This document shows positions 28,001-34,826 of a stretch of 39,776 nucleotides of DNA, in pieces; the first letter of the stretch is position 1; every line of letters starts with the position of its first letter. The notes under the pieces are model-generated. The model saw only the letters and a list, made by a program, of their open reading frames with translations. It searched no databases and was not told the origin of the DNA. The translations under genes and the position numbers were made by a program. The DNA is from Verrucomicrobiia bacterium (GTDB taxonomy: Bacteria; Verrucomicrobiota; Verrucomicrobiia; Verrucomicrobiales; Akkermansiaceae). Location of the stretch: contig JAUIJD010000040.1 of NCBI GenBank assembly GCA_030431475.1, positions 1 through 39,776 on the forward strand, given 5' to 3'.

Positions 28001-28859
28001 CGAGGACTGTCAGCCCGCCGCTCCACGAGTTGGCGGCGTTGCTGATCCGCAGGACGCTGCCGCCGCCGCCGGCGACATCGACGATCATTTCGCCGGTCCC
28101 GCTGATGATGCCGTTGAGGATGTACTTGCCGTTGTTGTTGGTGAAACGGCGGTCGAAGGTGATCGCTCCGGAGACCAGCTCCCAGTCGTTGCCGTAGGGG
28201 GCGAAGCCGCCGTTGTTGCGCTCGTGGAGGAAGGTGCTGCCGTCGACGAGGCGAACCAGGCCGAACTCGCCGATGCTGTCGGCGTTGCCCTTGAGGGTGA
28301 TCGTGTCCTGGACGTCGAGGGTGGCGCCGCTCACGCCCCAGGTGGCGCCGCCAGGCTTCTCGCCGGTGTCGAGGATGGCGTTGCCGAGGCCCTCGGAGTC
28401 CACGATCACGAGGGTGTCGCCACTGCTCATGAAGAGGGCGGTGTCGTTGGCGTTGTTGTTGTTGACGAAGTCGAGCGTGCGTCCCCCGAGATCCCAGGTG
28501 GCGCCACCCGCCTTCACGGTCGGACCTTCGCCGTCGATGTCGGCGGTGAGTGTGATCGCGCCGGTCCCGGTCGGGGTGTCGATCAGGAGGTCACCGACGA
28601 CGACTCCGCCGGAGGCGATGCTGAGGTTGCTGCCCCCCGCGCCGAAGCGTGCGGCGGTGGCTCCGGTGTTGTCCCAGGGGGTGTTGCCGGGCGAGGCGCC
28701 GTCCCACCAGTTCGAAGAAGTGGTGTCCCAGGCGCCGTTGCCGCCGTCGGCGGTCTGGTTGGCATCGGGGTCCCAGATCAGCTGGGCGTGGGCGGTGAAT
28801 GTGAATCCGGCAAGGAGAACGGCGCCGGAGGTGATCGGATTCAGGTTCTTGGGTTTCAT
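25020..28859 (-). CDS. large autotransporter-associated beta-strand-repeat surface protein
   Basis: 1279-aa exported protein from the ATG at 28859 (signal peptide MKPKNLNPITSGAVLLAGFTFTAHA). It opens with the typical WDPDANQTADGGNGAWDTT segment. Residues about 60-1000 are tandem autotransporter-associated strand repeats with NxYTG(T/D)T cores and (G/A)LxVxD-type strands, expected to form a long beta-helix. The last 110 residues contain a calcium-loop-like EDANGDGIANGLN, a FRWSTDLVNWND domain and an LFGRFVATRP end. This architecture matches the C-termini of the 1749-aa and, less closely, the 1561-aa proteins here. There is no PEP-CTERM tail or outer-membrane barrel. Probably surface-exposed; adhesive, structural or glycan-binding roles are all possible. 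Its upstream gap (346 bases) lacks the shared box. Confidence 0.88.
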   Translation of the reverse strand: MKPKNLNPITSGAVLLAGFTFTAHAQLIWDPDANQTADGGNGAWDTTSSNWWDGASPGNTPWDNTGATAARFGAGGSNLSIASGGVVVGDLLIDTPTGTGAITLTADIDGEGPTVKAGGATWDLGGRTLDFVNNNNANDTALFMSSGDTLVIVDSEGLGNAILDTGEKPGGATWGVSGATLDVQDTITLKGNADSIGEFGLVRLVDGSTFLHERNNGGFAPYGNDWELVSGAITFDRRFTNNNGKYILNGIISGTGEMIVDVAGGGGSVLRISNAANSWSGGLTVLDGSTLTALGPLGDPANLIDLVGVNSVLDIQADQVLEGDILGDGAITVSNGANVDLSGFNEYTGTTTLTGASVNILSSDSLSLDTTVIFNGANPFLNIGADLDGGNPADFTWDIGPGFGEVQWLAGGGFGALGADRTIDIGGAGATLTFGDVDFIPDSGALNLQLGSAESTHTTTLVNPVVLPTSGTNYGFRSENGAAPVNGVLSGTLSGDGGFQKTGDGVLKLTNTSNSYLGATQVSQGALVVDDLDAIPDLTLTTVEADAALGGDTGSLSVADFDSILADAVFEVGSGLAFDTSSGNFDYPGNLTGPIGVTKIGANTLTLSGTVDYTGPTVIYGGDIVFPGGSLPAGSALTLNDNQIDLGGASLVTGGLASFTDQATVVNSGANADLIFDVEEGAAYTFDGMLGENGGANNDFNIVKRGEGDQFLAETNDYAGTTTLEAGRMDAPRPETFGLDPALTDLNRFTMTGGELRIDVLGANPWSDFTGLSARISGDRDSVLGLNLDLTTQPAPGTWDPGTLTGNHGYRFNAGNTDLITLNSVQAYTGDTELQTGVIVLGADDALPSSAALTIVNNGTKGIVDLNGHSITIAGLSDVGGGGGDTKSLDNDGADIAVVTLDVPAGEYYNYSRNIRDTNDFIDFVKEGDGTQVLQRGGTFNAVSTEITVNAGTFGLDDGFANNSADLAVGAAGTLLLDGACGMAIDLSGSFGAGIDGDQDNDGTPDSADPDNVDQTTVGTATVTNTVTFNDGSSFEVEILDWNGGDDLGAVAGTDYDLLVADDLDLSGLSPGGLEIRLGSLVPADFAETNATLVIMQATNAITGFDGANITVDASAFTGTGSWAVVQNGLNVELSYTAGGGDAYDNWASTNITSGPTGFDEDANGDGIANGLNFVLGGDPMVANFAILPQGGESGGNFTFSFAREDDSEGITTQTFRWSTDLVNWNDVAVGATDSGPDGDGVTVGVSENAAGADDVSIVVPATNAVDGRLFGRFVATRP

Positions 28860-29205
28860 GGGTTGGAGTTCTTTTCTGTTGAGCTGGGGAGCTTGGGTTC
28901 GGAGATGAGTTGGCTGCAGTCTCCTCGGTCCGGGGCGCTGAGTCCGGCAAGGACGAGGGAGCTCCGCGAAGGCGCGCTACCGATGGCGGCGTCCCGGTGG
29001 GGCTGCTCCGGTTGGCTTGTTCCCGATGCGGTATCGGTCCCTCCTGCGATGAAGATGAGCGAAGCGGGGACGACGATCGCCACCATCCGCTCCATGAGGG
29101 TGACGGCGGTTGGCCTCAAACGAAGGTTGGGGCTTCTCACGGACACTCATAGCGCCCCCCCCGAACGGGTAACACGAAAGTGCCGAGCGGCGACGCCGGG
29201 AAGAC
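28860..29205 (-). other. 346-base intergenic region between FecR/LamG and 1279-aa protein genes
   Basis: Mostly unassigned. A minus-strand open frame of up to 96 codons (29146 GTG to 28856) overlaps the downstream ATG by ATGA and encodes one hydrophobic stretch (MVAIVVPASLIFIAGG). It has no recognised homology or convincing ribosome site, so I do not call it a gene. No terminator with a T-tract and no AACR-N14-GAAAT box were found here, so the promoter of the 1279-aa protein gene is unknown. Confidence 0.4.
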
Positions 29206-30792
29206 CTACTTCAACCGGTTCGTCCGGATGATTCCCAGGATCTGGGACGGCTGGAGAACGGTGTCGGTGACAAACAACTCATCGACGTCTCCCTCGAAGT
29301 AGAAGGGTTCGCGTCCGGGCCAGAAGCCGAGGTAGCGGCCGACCACCAGCGGCTCGGCGTCATTCGAGTTGACCGAGGTGTCGATGCGGTTCTGGCGGCG
29401 GTAGCTGTTGCGCTCGAGAGCACCGTCCACATAGATCCGGACATAAGTGGCAGCATCGGGACGCTCTCCGCCGAGGAACACCGCCGTGATGTGATGCCAG
29501 GTGCCGTCGCGGATATCGGTCGAGCCGATCACGAAGCCGTCGCCGAACTCGACGCGGATGGCCCCGAGGTCGCCCCGCTCGAGGTCGGCGTTCCAGGCAA
29601 TCTGCCATTTCCTGGAGCTCTTGTGGCTTCCCCAGCTGACGATGCCGTTCGGCGTGTCGCGCGGGGCGCCGGGCTGGACCCGGACCCAGAAGGCAACCGT
29701 GCGGGCCTTCGAACCGCCGACACCCGGAAAGTCGGAGATGGCGTACTGGGCGCTGCCGTTGAAGCGCAGGGCCTTGCCGAAGCGACCGTCGATGAGGTTG
29801 GGCTGTTCGACGACGCCGTGGCGGCGGAACGCGAGTTCGAAGCTCCCTTCGTCGGAGTGGTGGCGGGCGTTGTTCCAGTCGTCGAAACTCCAGTGGATCT
29901 GCTCCGAGCGGGAGGTGTCCGGACTTTCCGTCGGGGTCGGGCGATCGGGCTTCCGATAGTCGATGACCTCGATGCCGCCCTCGGTGAGCCGCGCTGCCTG
30001 TTGCGTTTCCAGCCACCGGGTTTCCCGGATCTCGCCGTCTCCGAAGTTCGATACTTCGACGAGCCCCTCGACGACGTGGACCTGGGTGCTGCGACCTGCA
30101 TCGACGTCGACCGAGAAGCGGGTGCCGTGGTCCCGGATCAGAGACGTGGGGGTGTCGATGATGAAACCTTGGGCTTCGGTCGGCACGAAGATGGTGGCCT
30201 CGCCGTCCTCGAGGCGGGTGCGGTAAGGGCTCTCGAGATCGAGAAGGGCGGGTCCGGTGACTTCCACGACAGCCCCGGAGTGAAACGTGATCTGGGCCCG
30301 GCCCTCGAGCAGATGGAGCGGGCCGCTGGTGATCTGGTCGTGGAGAGCGAGGAGATCGAAGCTCGCCTTGAAACGGGCATCCCAGAGGCCGGTGATGGAA
30401 GCGATGGGTTTCGCCAGGAGCGAATCATCGGCGGCAGCGGGAACCTGCGGGGAATCGGCGACCTCACTGTCGGCCGGGCCGCGTAAGCCGTCGTAGAATG
30501 TCCACGCGAGGAAGCCGCAAAGGAGGACGGCGGCGGCAATCGCCAGACCCCGCCAGGTGGCGGGCGTGCGTTTCGAAGCGGGGAGCACGGGGGCGGTGCT
30601 GTCCACCGGGAACTCACAGGCAACGGCGGCCTCGAAGCTCATCCGCTCGAGATAGGCGTGACGGGCCACGGGGTCGTCACGGAGGAGTTGGTCGAGGCGC
30701 ATCATCCGTTCGCTGGAGATGTCCTGGTTGGCCACCTCCTCGAGCAGTTCCTCCAACTCGGCGTCGGGCTTGGGCTGGAGAGGGTCGTTCAC
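29206..30792 (-). CDS. FecR/LamG transmembrane protein, partner of the adjacent ECF sigma factor
   Basis: 528-aa protein. I chose the GTG at 30792 because it overlaps the TGA that would end the full-length sigma reading frame (GTGA). The N-terminal 70 residues are helical and acidic (ELEELLEEV, LDQLLRDDP), as in Planctomycetes/Verrucomicrobia FecR proteins. One membrane helix lies at about 80-100 (LAIAAAVLLCGFLAW). A FecR-like domain follows at about 150-265 (GRAQITFHSGAVVEVTGPA, IRDHGTRFSVDV) and a LamG/concanavalin-like domain at about 300-520. The family is normally encoded after an ECF sigma gene and is thought to signal across the membrane, possibly as an anti-sigma or sensor with the LamG domain sensing glycans; that role is inference. 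The C-terminal LRTNRLK-type end suggests it is complete. Confidence 0.87.
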   Translation of the reverse strand: MNDPLQPKPDAELEELLEEVANQDISSERMMRLDQLLRDDPVARHAYLERMSFEAAVACEFPVDSTAPVLPASKRTPATWRGLAIAAAVLLCGFLAWTFYDGLRGPADSEVADSPQVPAAADDSLLAKPIASITGLWDARFKASFDLLALHDQITSGPLHLLEGRAQITFHSGAVVEVTGPALLDLESPYRTRLEDGEATIFVPTEAQGFIIDTPTSLIRDHGTRFSVDVDAGRSTQVHVVEGLVEVSNFGDGEIRETRWLETQQAARLTEGGIEVIDYRKPDRPTPTESPDTSRSEQIHWSFDDWNNARHHSDEGSFELAFRRHGVVEQPNLIDGRFGKALRFNGSAQYAISDFPGVGGSKARTVAFWVRVQPGAPRDTPNGIVSWGSHKSSRKWQIAWNADLERGDLGAIRVEFGDGFVIGSTDIRDGTWHHITAVFLGGERPDAATYVRIYVDGALERNSYRRQNRIDTSVNSNDAEPLVVGRYLGFWPGREPFYFEGDVDELFVTDTVLQPSQILGIIRTNRLK

Positions 30793-30857
30793 GGCGCGGC
30801 TTGGATGAGACGGCGTTCGATGCACTGACGGAGCTGGCGGCGGATCCGGTACATCGC
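30789..30857 (-). other. severed C-terminal tail of the ECF sigma gene (after in-frame TAG)
   Basis: Immediately after the TAG at 30860-30858 the same frame stays open for 22 codons. It encodes AMYRIRRQL, then an Arg-rich helix, then LIQAAP, before a TGA at 30791-30789. This is the expected end of sigma region 4.2 and matches the position of GVLFRLRVALRRCVEREL in the plus-strand ECF sigma of this window. The TGA overlaps the GTG of the FecR gene (GTGA), the usual junction for such pairs. So the TAG interrupts an otherwise intact gene. Confidence 0.85.
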
Positions 30858-31322
30858 CTACTTCACGGCGGCCGGCGTCTTGCCGAGGCGGCCGGCGAGG
30901 TCGCGGATCGGCTGGCCCTGCTGATAGTGCGCCTGGATCAGGGAGGTGTCGCCTTCGGGGAGGCGGGTCAGGCAGCGCTTCAGAGCGCTGCGGCGCTCAT
31001 CGTGTTCATCGAGCACGAACTCGGCTTCCTCGGCGAGCAGGTCGAGCAGCTCGTCGCTGAAGCAGGTCATCGCCGAGCGCTTGCGCTTCTTCAGGTAGGC
31101 CATGGTCTGCCAGTAGGCGATCCGCATCGCCCACGCTTTGAAATTGGTGCCTTTCTGGAAGTCGCCGATCTTTCGCCACATCACCAGAGAACTCTCCTGG
31201 GCGATGTCCTGCGCGGCGACCCGGTCGGGATGAAGACTCACGATGTACGCGTAGATGGCCGCCTGGTGGCGGGTGAGGAGATTGACGAATTCCGCTTCGT
31301 CGATGGACTTGCGACTGGCCAT
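30858..31322 (-). CDS. ECF sigma-70 factor truncated by in-frame amber codon
   Basis: 154-aa extracytoplasmic-function sigma factor of the Rhodopirellula/Verrucomicrobium type (TIGR02989-like). Region 2 spans about 15-85, with DIAQESSLVMWRKIGDF and a GTNFKAWAMRIAYWQ core helix; region 4 starts near residue 110 (LTRLPEGDTSLIQAHY). The ORF stops at TAG right after KTPAAVK, inside the helix-turn-helix, so the product would lack most of the helix that reads the -35 element. A full-length version would be about 177 aa, ending at 30789. Explanations are sequencing error, recent pseudogenisation or amber readthrough. The start ATG at 31322 is well placed, and the partner FecR/LamG gene follows. Confidence 0.85.
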   Translation of the reverse strand: MASRKSIDEAEFVNLLTRHQAAIYAYIVSLHPDRVAAQDIAQESSLVMWRKIGDFQKGTNFKAWAMRIAYWQTMAYLKKRKRSAMTCFSDELLDLLAEEAEFVLDEHDERRSALKRCLTRLPEGDTSLIQAHYQQGQPIRDLAGRLGKTPAAVK

Positions 31323-31330
31323 CGTGAACC

Positions 31331-31358
31331 CACATAGCCGGGTTTGGGGGGTGGTTCC
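31331..31358 (-). promoter_or_regulatory. possible ECF-type promoter of the interrupted sigma gene
   Basis: In the 70-base gap before the sigma ATG, the minus strand has GGAACC (31358-31353), a classic ECF -35 core. After 14 bases beyond AACC comes GCTAT. The spacing equals that of the shared box but the second half does not match GAAAT. An uninterrupted A8 run (31359-31366) lies just upstream. Suggestive of autoregulation only. Confidence 0.25.
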
Positions 31359-31392
31359 AAAAAAAATTCGAAGATCGGGCGCTTGGGGCAGC

Positions 31393-34300
31393 TCAGCCGT
31401 TGGTGTTCATCGGCTCCGTCGCCGGCGGCGTTTCTTCGGTCAAAGTCTCGGGGTCGCGGATGAGCAGGGTGGCGAGGTCGTGGATGCCCCGGTTCTGCCA
31501 GGCGAAGTAGGGAACCGCGGTGAACTCGACCGGAGCGTCTCCGTCGAGGAGTCGGCCGCGTCCCCGCAGCATCGTGACACCGTCGAGAAGGTTGGCCTCG
31601 ACGGCTTCGACCGGAGCATCGTCGGGCAGGACGAATCGGCGAACCGGAAACTCATGATCGACGCCTTCGAGGCAGTAGAGGAGAGGGCCGCGCATCAGGG
31701 CGACCCGCCCTCGATTCGCGGGGATGCGGTCATCGGTAACGACCCGCCGGATGGATGGCGGAAGATCGAGCGTGAGGCGATCTCCCGCGGTGACGTCGAG
31801 AGAGATGTAGCCGAGTGGGTCGATGGCGACCTGGATCCTCCGGCCATTGACCGAAACGGCCGGGCCCGATGGAGCCCCATCATCGTCGTAGCGGTAGGGC
31901 CCGAGTGGCACCGGACCATCGGACCGCAGCCAGAACGGGACGCGGAGTCGCAGCGTGAGGTCGTTTCCGGGAATCTCGAGGACCTGGATCTCGCATCGTC
32001 CCTTCCAGGGCAATTCGTTCCGCTGCCTGAGACGGACGGTGCCCCTTCCGAGCGGGGTCTTCAGTTCGCCGCCGACGTACTGGTTCACCGTGATGGCCCT
32101 GCCGTCGGTGGCGTAGATCCAGCGTCCCAGGCCGCCGAGAAACCCCGGCACCTTCGCCGGGCAGCAGAAGAGGTAGTGGGTGCGCAGACCGTGATGCGGG
32201 TTGTTTCGCTTCTCGGTGCCGAGGTTGAGCTTGTTGGAATAGAAGAACTTGCCGCCGTCGAGGCTGATGCCCGAGAGGGCGGAGTTGTAGCTCTCGAGTT
32301 CGACGAGGTCGGCGTGGCGGGCGTGCCCGGTGAGCAGGTTGAGGCGATGGTGCCACTGGCCCTGGGCGATGTTGGCGCAGGTTTCCGAGTAGGTGGCGAG
32401 GAGAGGGAGATCGTCGTCGTGCCCGTGTTGCTCGGCCCGGCTGCCGTTGCCGGTGCCGCCGTGGAGATACATCTTGTGGCCGGTGATGTTCTTCCACAGG
32501 GAGTCCAGTGCTCCTCCGAGGTCCCCGGCGCCGGTGGCGCGCACCACGTCGGTGGCGCCCGCGTAGATGTAGGCGGTGCGGACGGCGTGCCCATAGGCCT
32601 TGCGCTGCTCGTGGAGCGGCTTGCGGTTCTCGCCCTTGCCGAGGTCCGGGGGGCGGGAGAAGACGACGTGGCGGCTGAAGCGCTCGGCGAGTGAGAGATA
32701 CGCCGGGTCGTGGGTCACTTCGTAGAGCTTCATCAACCCGATCTCGATCTGCGGGTGGTCGGCGTAGCCGCGGATCCGGTCGATGCCCTCACCGAAAACC
32801 TCGTCGATGTGGTCGGCGAATCGCACGGCACCGTCGAGAAAGCGGCGATCGCCGGTGGCGCGGTGCCAGGCGACGGCGGCTTCGAAAAAGTGGCCGGCGC
32901 AGTAGAGCTGGGAATAGGCGTAGGGCCAGCGCTCGGCGAGGGAAGTCCAGCGGTCTTCGGGGCCGAAGCCGAAGGTCCGGATCTTGTGGCGGTTCGACTT
33001 CGTGTCGGCGGGCGCCCGGGGGTCGGCGCTCGGAAGCATGTACTGCGTGTGCAGGTAGCCGTTTTCGTCCTGTGCGGCGAGAATGTCGCCGATGTAGCCC
33101 TCGACGCGCTTCCGCAGCTCCGGCGCGGGGCGGAAGGCCAGCGAGTACGCCGTGGCCTCGATGAGCTTGTAAACATCGGAGTCGGGCGCGTTGTAGAGTC
33201 TCAGGCGACCATCCTTGCGACCCGCGACGATGCGGAAATTGTCGATCTTTCCCTGTTCCTCAGCCGTGTCGAAGAGGCCGGGGAGGGTGCGCTCTTGGAG
33301 GCGTTCGAGCCGAGGGTTCCAGAAAGAATCGTCGATGCGCACCCGGTGGAAGGGGATCTCACGCAGCCGGGAGCGGGGATAGACGGACGAGGTCGCAGGG
33401 TCGGCGAAGACCGGCCCGGGATGGTTGATCTCGGTCGCGCCCCGGTCGGCACCGGGGAACTCGCCACGGACCAGTTTGGCATTCTGGTCGGACTGGTGGA
33501 GGGGTTGGCGGTCGGGGGTCGGGTTCGCCGGGACGCTGTCGCCGGTCTGTTCCTTCCACCGGTCGAGCAGGGAGCGCATCGTGGCGAGGGTTTCGGCGTG
33601 GCCGGGCTCCCCGGCGAGATTCTTGAACTGGTGCGGGTCGTCGCGGACGTTGAAGAGCATCTCGGCAGGCTGCGGGGCCTGGGTGAGCAGTGCCTGGGCG
33701 TCCGTGAGCTTTCCGGCCTCGGCCTGCTCCCAGAGCTCGCGGACGGCGGCGAAGCGGAAGGACGACGATTCGCCGGCGACGTTGTGGCGCTCCGGCCAGG
33801 CGTTCCAGATGTAGAGGTGGTCGCCGGTGCGGACCATGCGGGCGTGGTTCTGATAGACGTGCCAGTTGCGTTCGGCGAAGGCGACGGTGCGGGTCACGGC
33901 CTCCGGATCCCCGAGCACTTTCGCGAAGCTGGCGCCCTGGATGCTCGGCGGCTTCTCGACACCGGCGAGTTCGAGGAGGGTCGCGGACAGATCGATGGCC
34001 GAGACGATGGACTCGCTGCGGCCGGTGGCCACGTTCGGACCGCTGACGAGCAGCGGCGTCTGGATGCCGCTCTCGTAGAGGTAGGTCTTGCAGCGGGGGA
34101 AGGGGCGGCCGTTGTCGGAGCAGTAGATCACATAAGTGCTGTCGGCGATGCCCTGGCGCTCGAGTTCGGCTTGGAGCACTCCGAGAAAGTGGTCGGTGCG
34201 GCTGACCTCGTGGTAGTAGCCGGCGAGCTCTTGGCGCGTGCCGGGGCCGTCGGCCAGCATCGGCGGGACCGGCAGCGCGGCGGCATCGTATTCCGGCGCC

Positions 34301-34818
34301 TTGTCGTTGACCTGAAAGCCGCGATGGGCGTCGTGCGAGGCGAACCAGCAGAAGAAGGGCCTGTCCTTCGGGCGCTCCCGCAGGTGCTTGACCCATTTCT
34401 CACTGCCGGCCGGATGGCTGTCGGATGAGACCTCGAAGCCGAGCTGCTTCGGCTTCGCCATGTGGTTCTTGCCTGAGAGCACGGTATGGTAGCCGGCGTC
34501 GCGGAGGCATTGGACGAAGGTCGTCTGGCCGGCCGGGAGCGAGGTGTGGAGCTCCGGGGCTCCGGTGTTGTGGGGATAGCGGCCGGTGATGATGGAACAG
34601 CGGCTCGGCGAGCAGGAGGAGATGGTCAGGTAGGCATTGTCGAAGACCAGACCCCGCGAGGCCATCCGGTCAAGGTTCGGCGTCCTGACGAACTCGTTGC
34701 CGTAGGGCCCGAGATCATCCGGCGAGATGTCGTCGGTGATGACGAAGATGAAGTTCGGTCGCTTTTCGGCTCCGACGAGCGGAGCGATGATCAGGGTAAG
34801 GAGAAGGAGGAATCGCAT
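31393..34818 (-). CDS. secreted sulfatase-GH127 fusion enzyme
   Basis: 1141-aa exported bifunctional enzyme in one uninterrupted frame from the ATG at 34818 (signal peptide MRFLLLLTLIIAPLVGA). Residues about 20-430 are an S1 sulfatase of the SGSH-like branch: TDD metal pair (28-30), CSPSR (69-73, formylglycine Cys69), SGKNHMA and YCSDNGRPFP. A linker of about 60 residues leads to a GH127 beta-L-arabinofuranosidase domain (about 490-1110). Its catalytic set is complete: Glu796 in AEQHG, exactly 16 residues before Glu812 in SETC, with Cys814 and the Cys885-Cys886 pair in LFCCPAK; this matches the HypBA1 order of acid/base Glu and Cys3-Glu zinc site. Last gene of operon A, 8 nt after the preceding sulfatase. 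Both domains look active, suggesting desulfation coupled to arabinofuranose release. Confidence 0.9.
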   Translation of the reverse strand: MRFLLLLTLIIAPLVGAEKRPNFIFVITDDISPDDLGPYGNEFVRTPNLDRMASRGLVFDNAYLTISSCSPSRCSIITGRYPHNTGAPELHTSLPAGQTTFVQCLRDAGYHTVLSGKNHMAKPKQLGFEVSSDSHPAGSEKWVKHLRERPKDRPFFCWFASHDAHRGFQVNDKAPEYDAAALPVPPMLADGPGTRQELAGYYHEVSRTDHFLGVLQAELERQGIADSTYVIYCSDNGRPFPRCKTYLYESGIQTPLLVSGPNVATGRSESIVSAIDLSATLLELAGVEKPPSIQGASFAKVLGDPEAVTRTVAFAERNWHVYQNHARMVRTGDHLYIWNAWPERHNVAGESSSFRFAAVRELWEQAEAGKLTDAQALLTQAPQPAEMLFNVRDDPHQFKNLAGEPGHAETLATMRSLLDRWKEQTGDSVPANPTPDRQPLHQSDQNAKLVRGEFPGADRGATEINHPGPVFADPATSSVYPRSRLREIPFHRVRIDDSFWNPRLERLQERTLPGLFDTAEEQGKIDNFRIVAGRKDGRLRLYNAPDSDVYKLIEATAYSLAFRPAPELRKRVEGYIGDILAAQDENGYLHTQYMLPSADPRAPADTKSNRHKIRTFGFGPEDRWTSLAERWPYAYSQLYCAGHFFEAAVAWHRATGDRRFLDGAVRFADHIDEVFGEGIDRIRGYADHPQIEIGLMKLYEVTHDPAYLSLAERFSRHVVFSRPPDLGKGENRKPLHEQRKAYGHAVRTAYIYAGATDVVRATGAGDLGGALDSLWKNITGHKMYLHGGTGNGSRAEQHGHDDDLPLLATYSETCANIAQGQWHHRLNLLTGHARHADLVELESYNSALSGISLDGGKFFYSNKLNLGTEKRNNPHHGLRTHYLFCCPAKVPGFLGGLGRWIYATDGRAITVNQYVGGELKTPLGRGTVRLRQRNELPWKGRCEIQVLEIPGNDLTLRLRVPFWLRSDGPVPLGPYRYDDDGAPSGPAVSVNGRRIQVAIDPLGYISLDVTAGDRLTLDLPPSIRRVVTDDRIPANRGRVALMRGPLLYCLEGVDHEFPVRRFVLPDDAPVEAVEANLLDGVTMLRGRGRLLDGDAPVEFTAVPYFAWQNRGIHDLATLLIRDPETLTEETPPATEPMNTNG

Positions 34819-34826
34819 GGCCGGGG

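Noticed and set aside
11268-28859. Classical autotransporter (type V) secretion of the two beta-strand-repeat proteins
   Set aside because: The repeats carry the autotransporter-associated name, but neither protein ends in a beta-barrel domain; both end in the calcium-loop/WSxDLxxW tail.
31359-31366. A8 run (T8 on the minus strand) after operon A, as a possible terminator
   Set aside because: No stable hairpin precedes it on the minus strand, so it is not a convincing intrinsic terminator.
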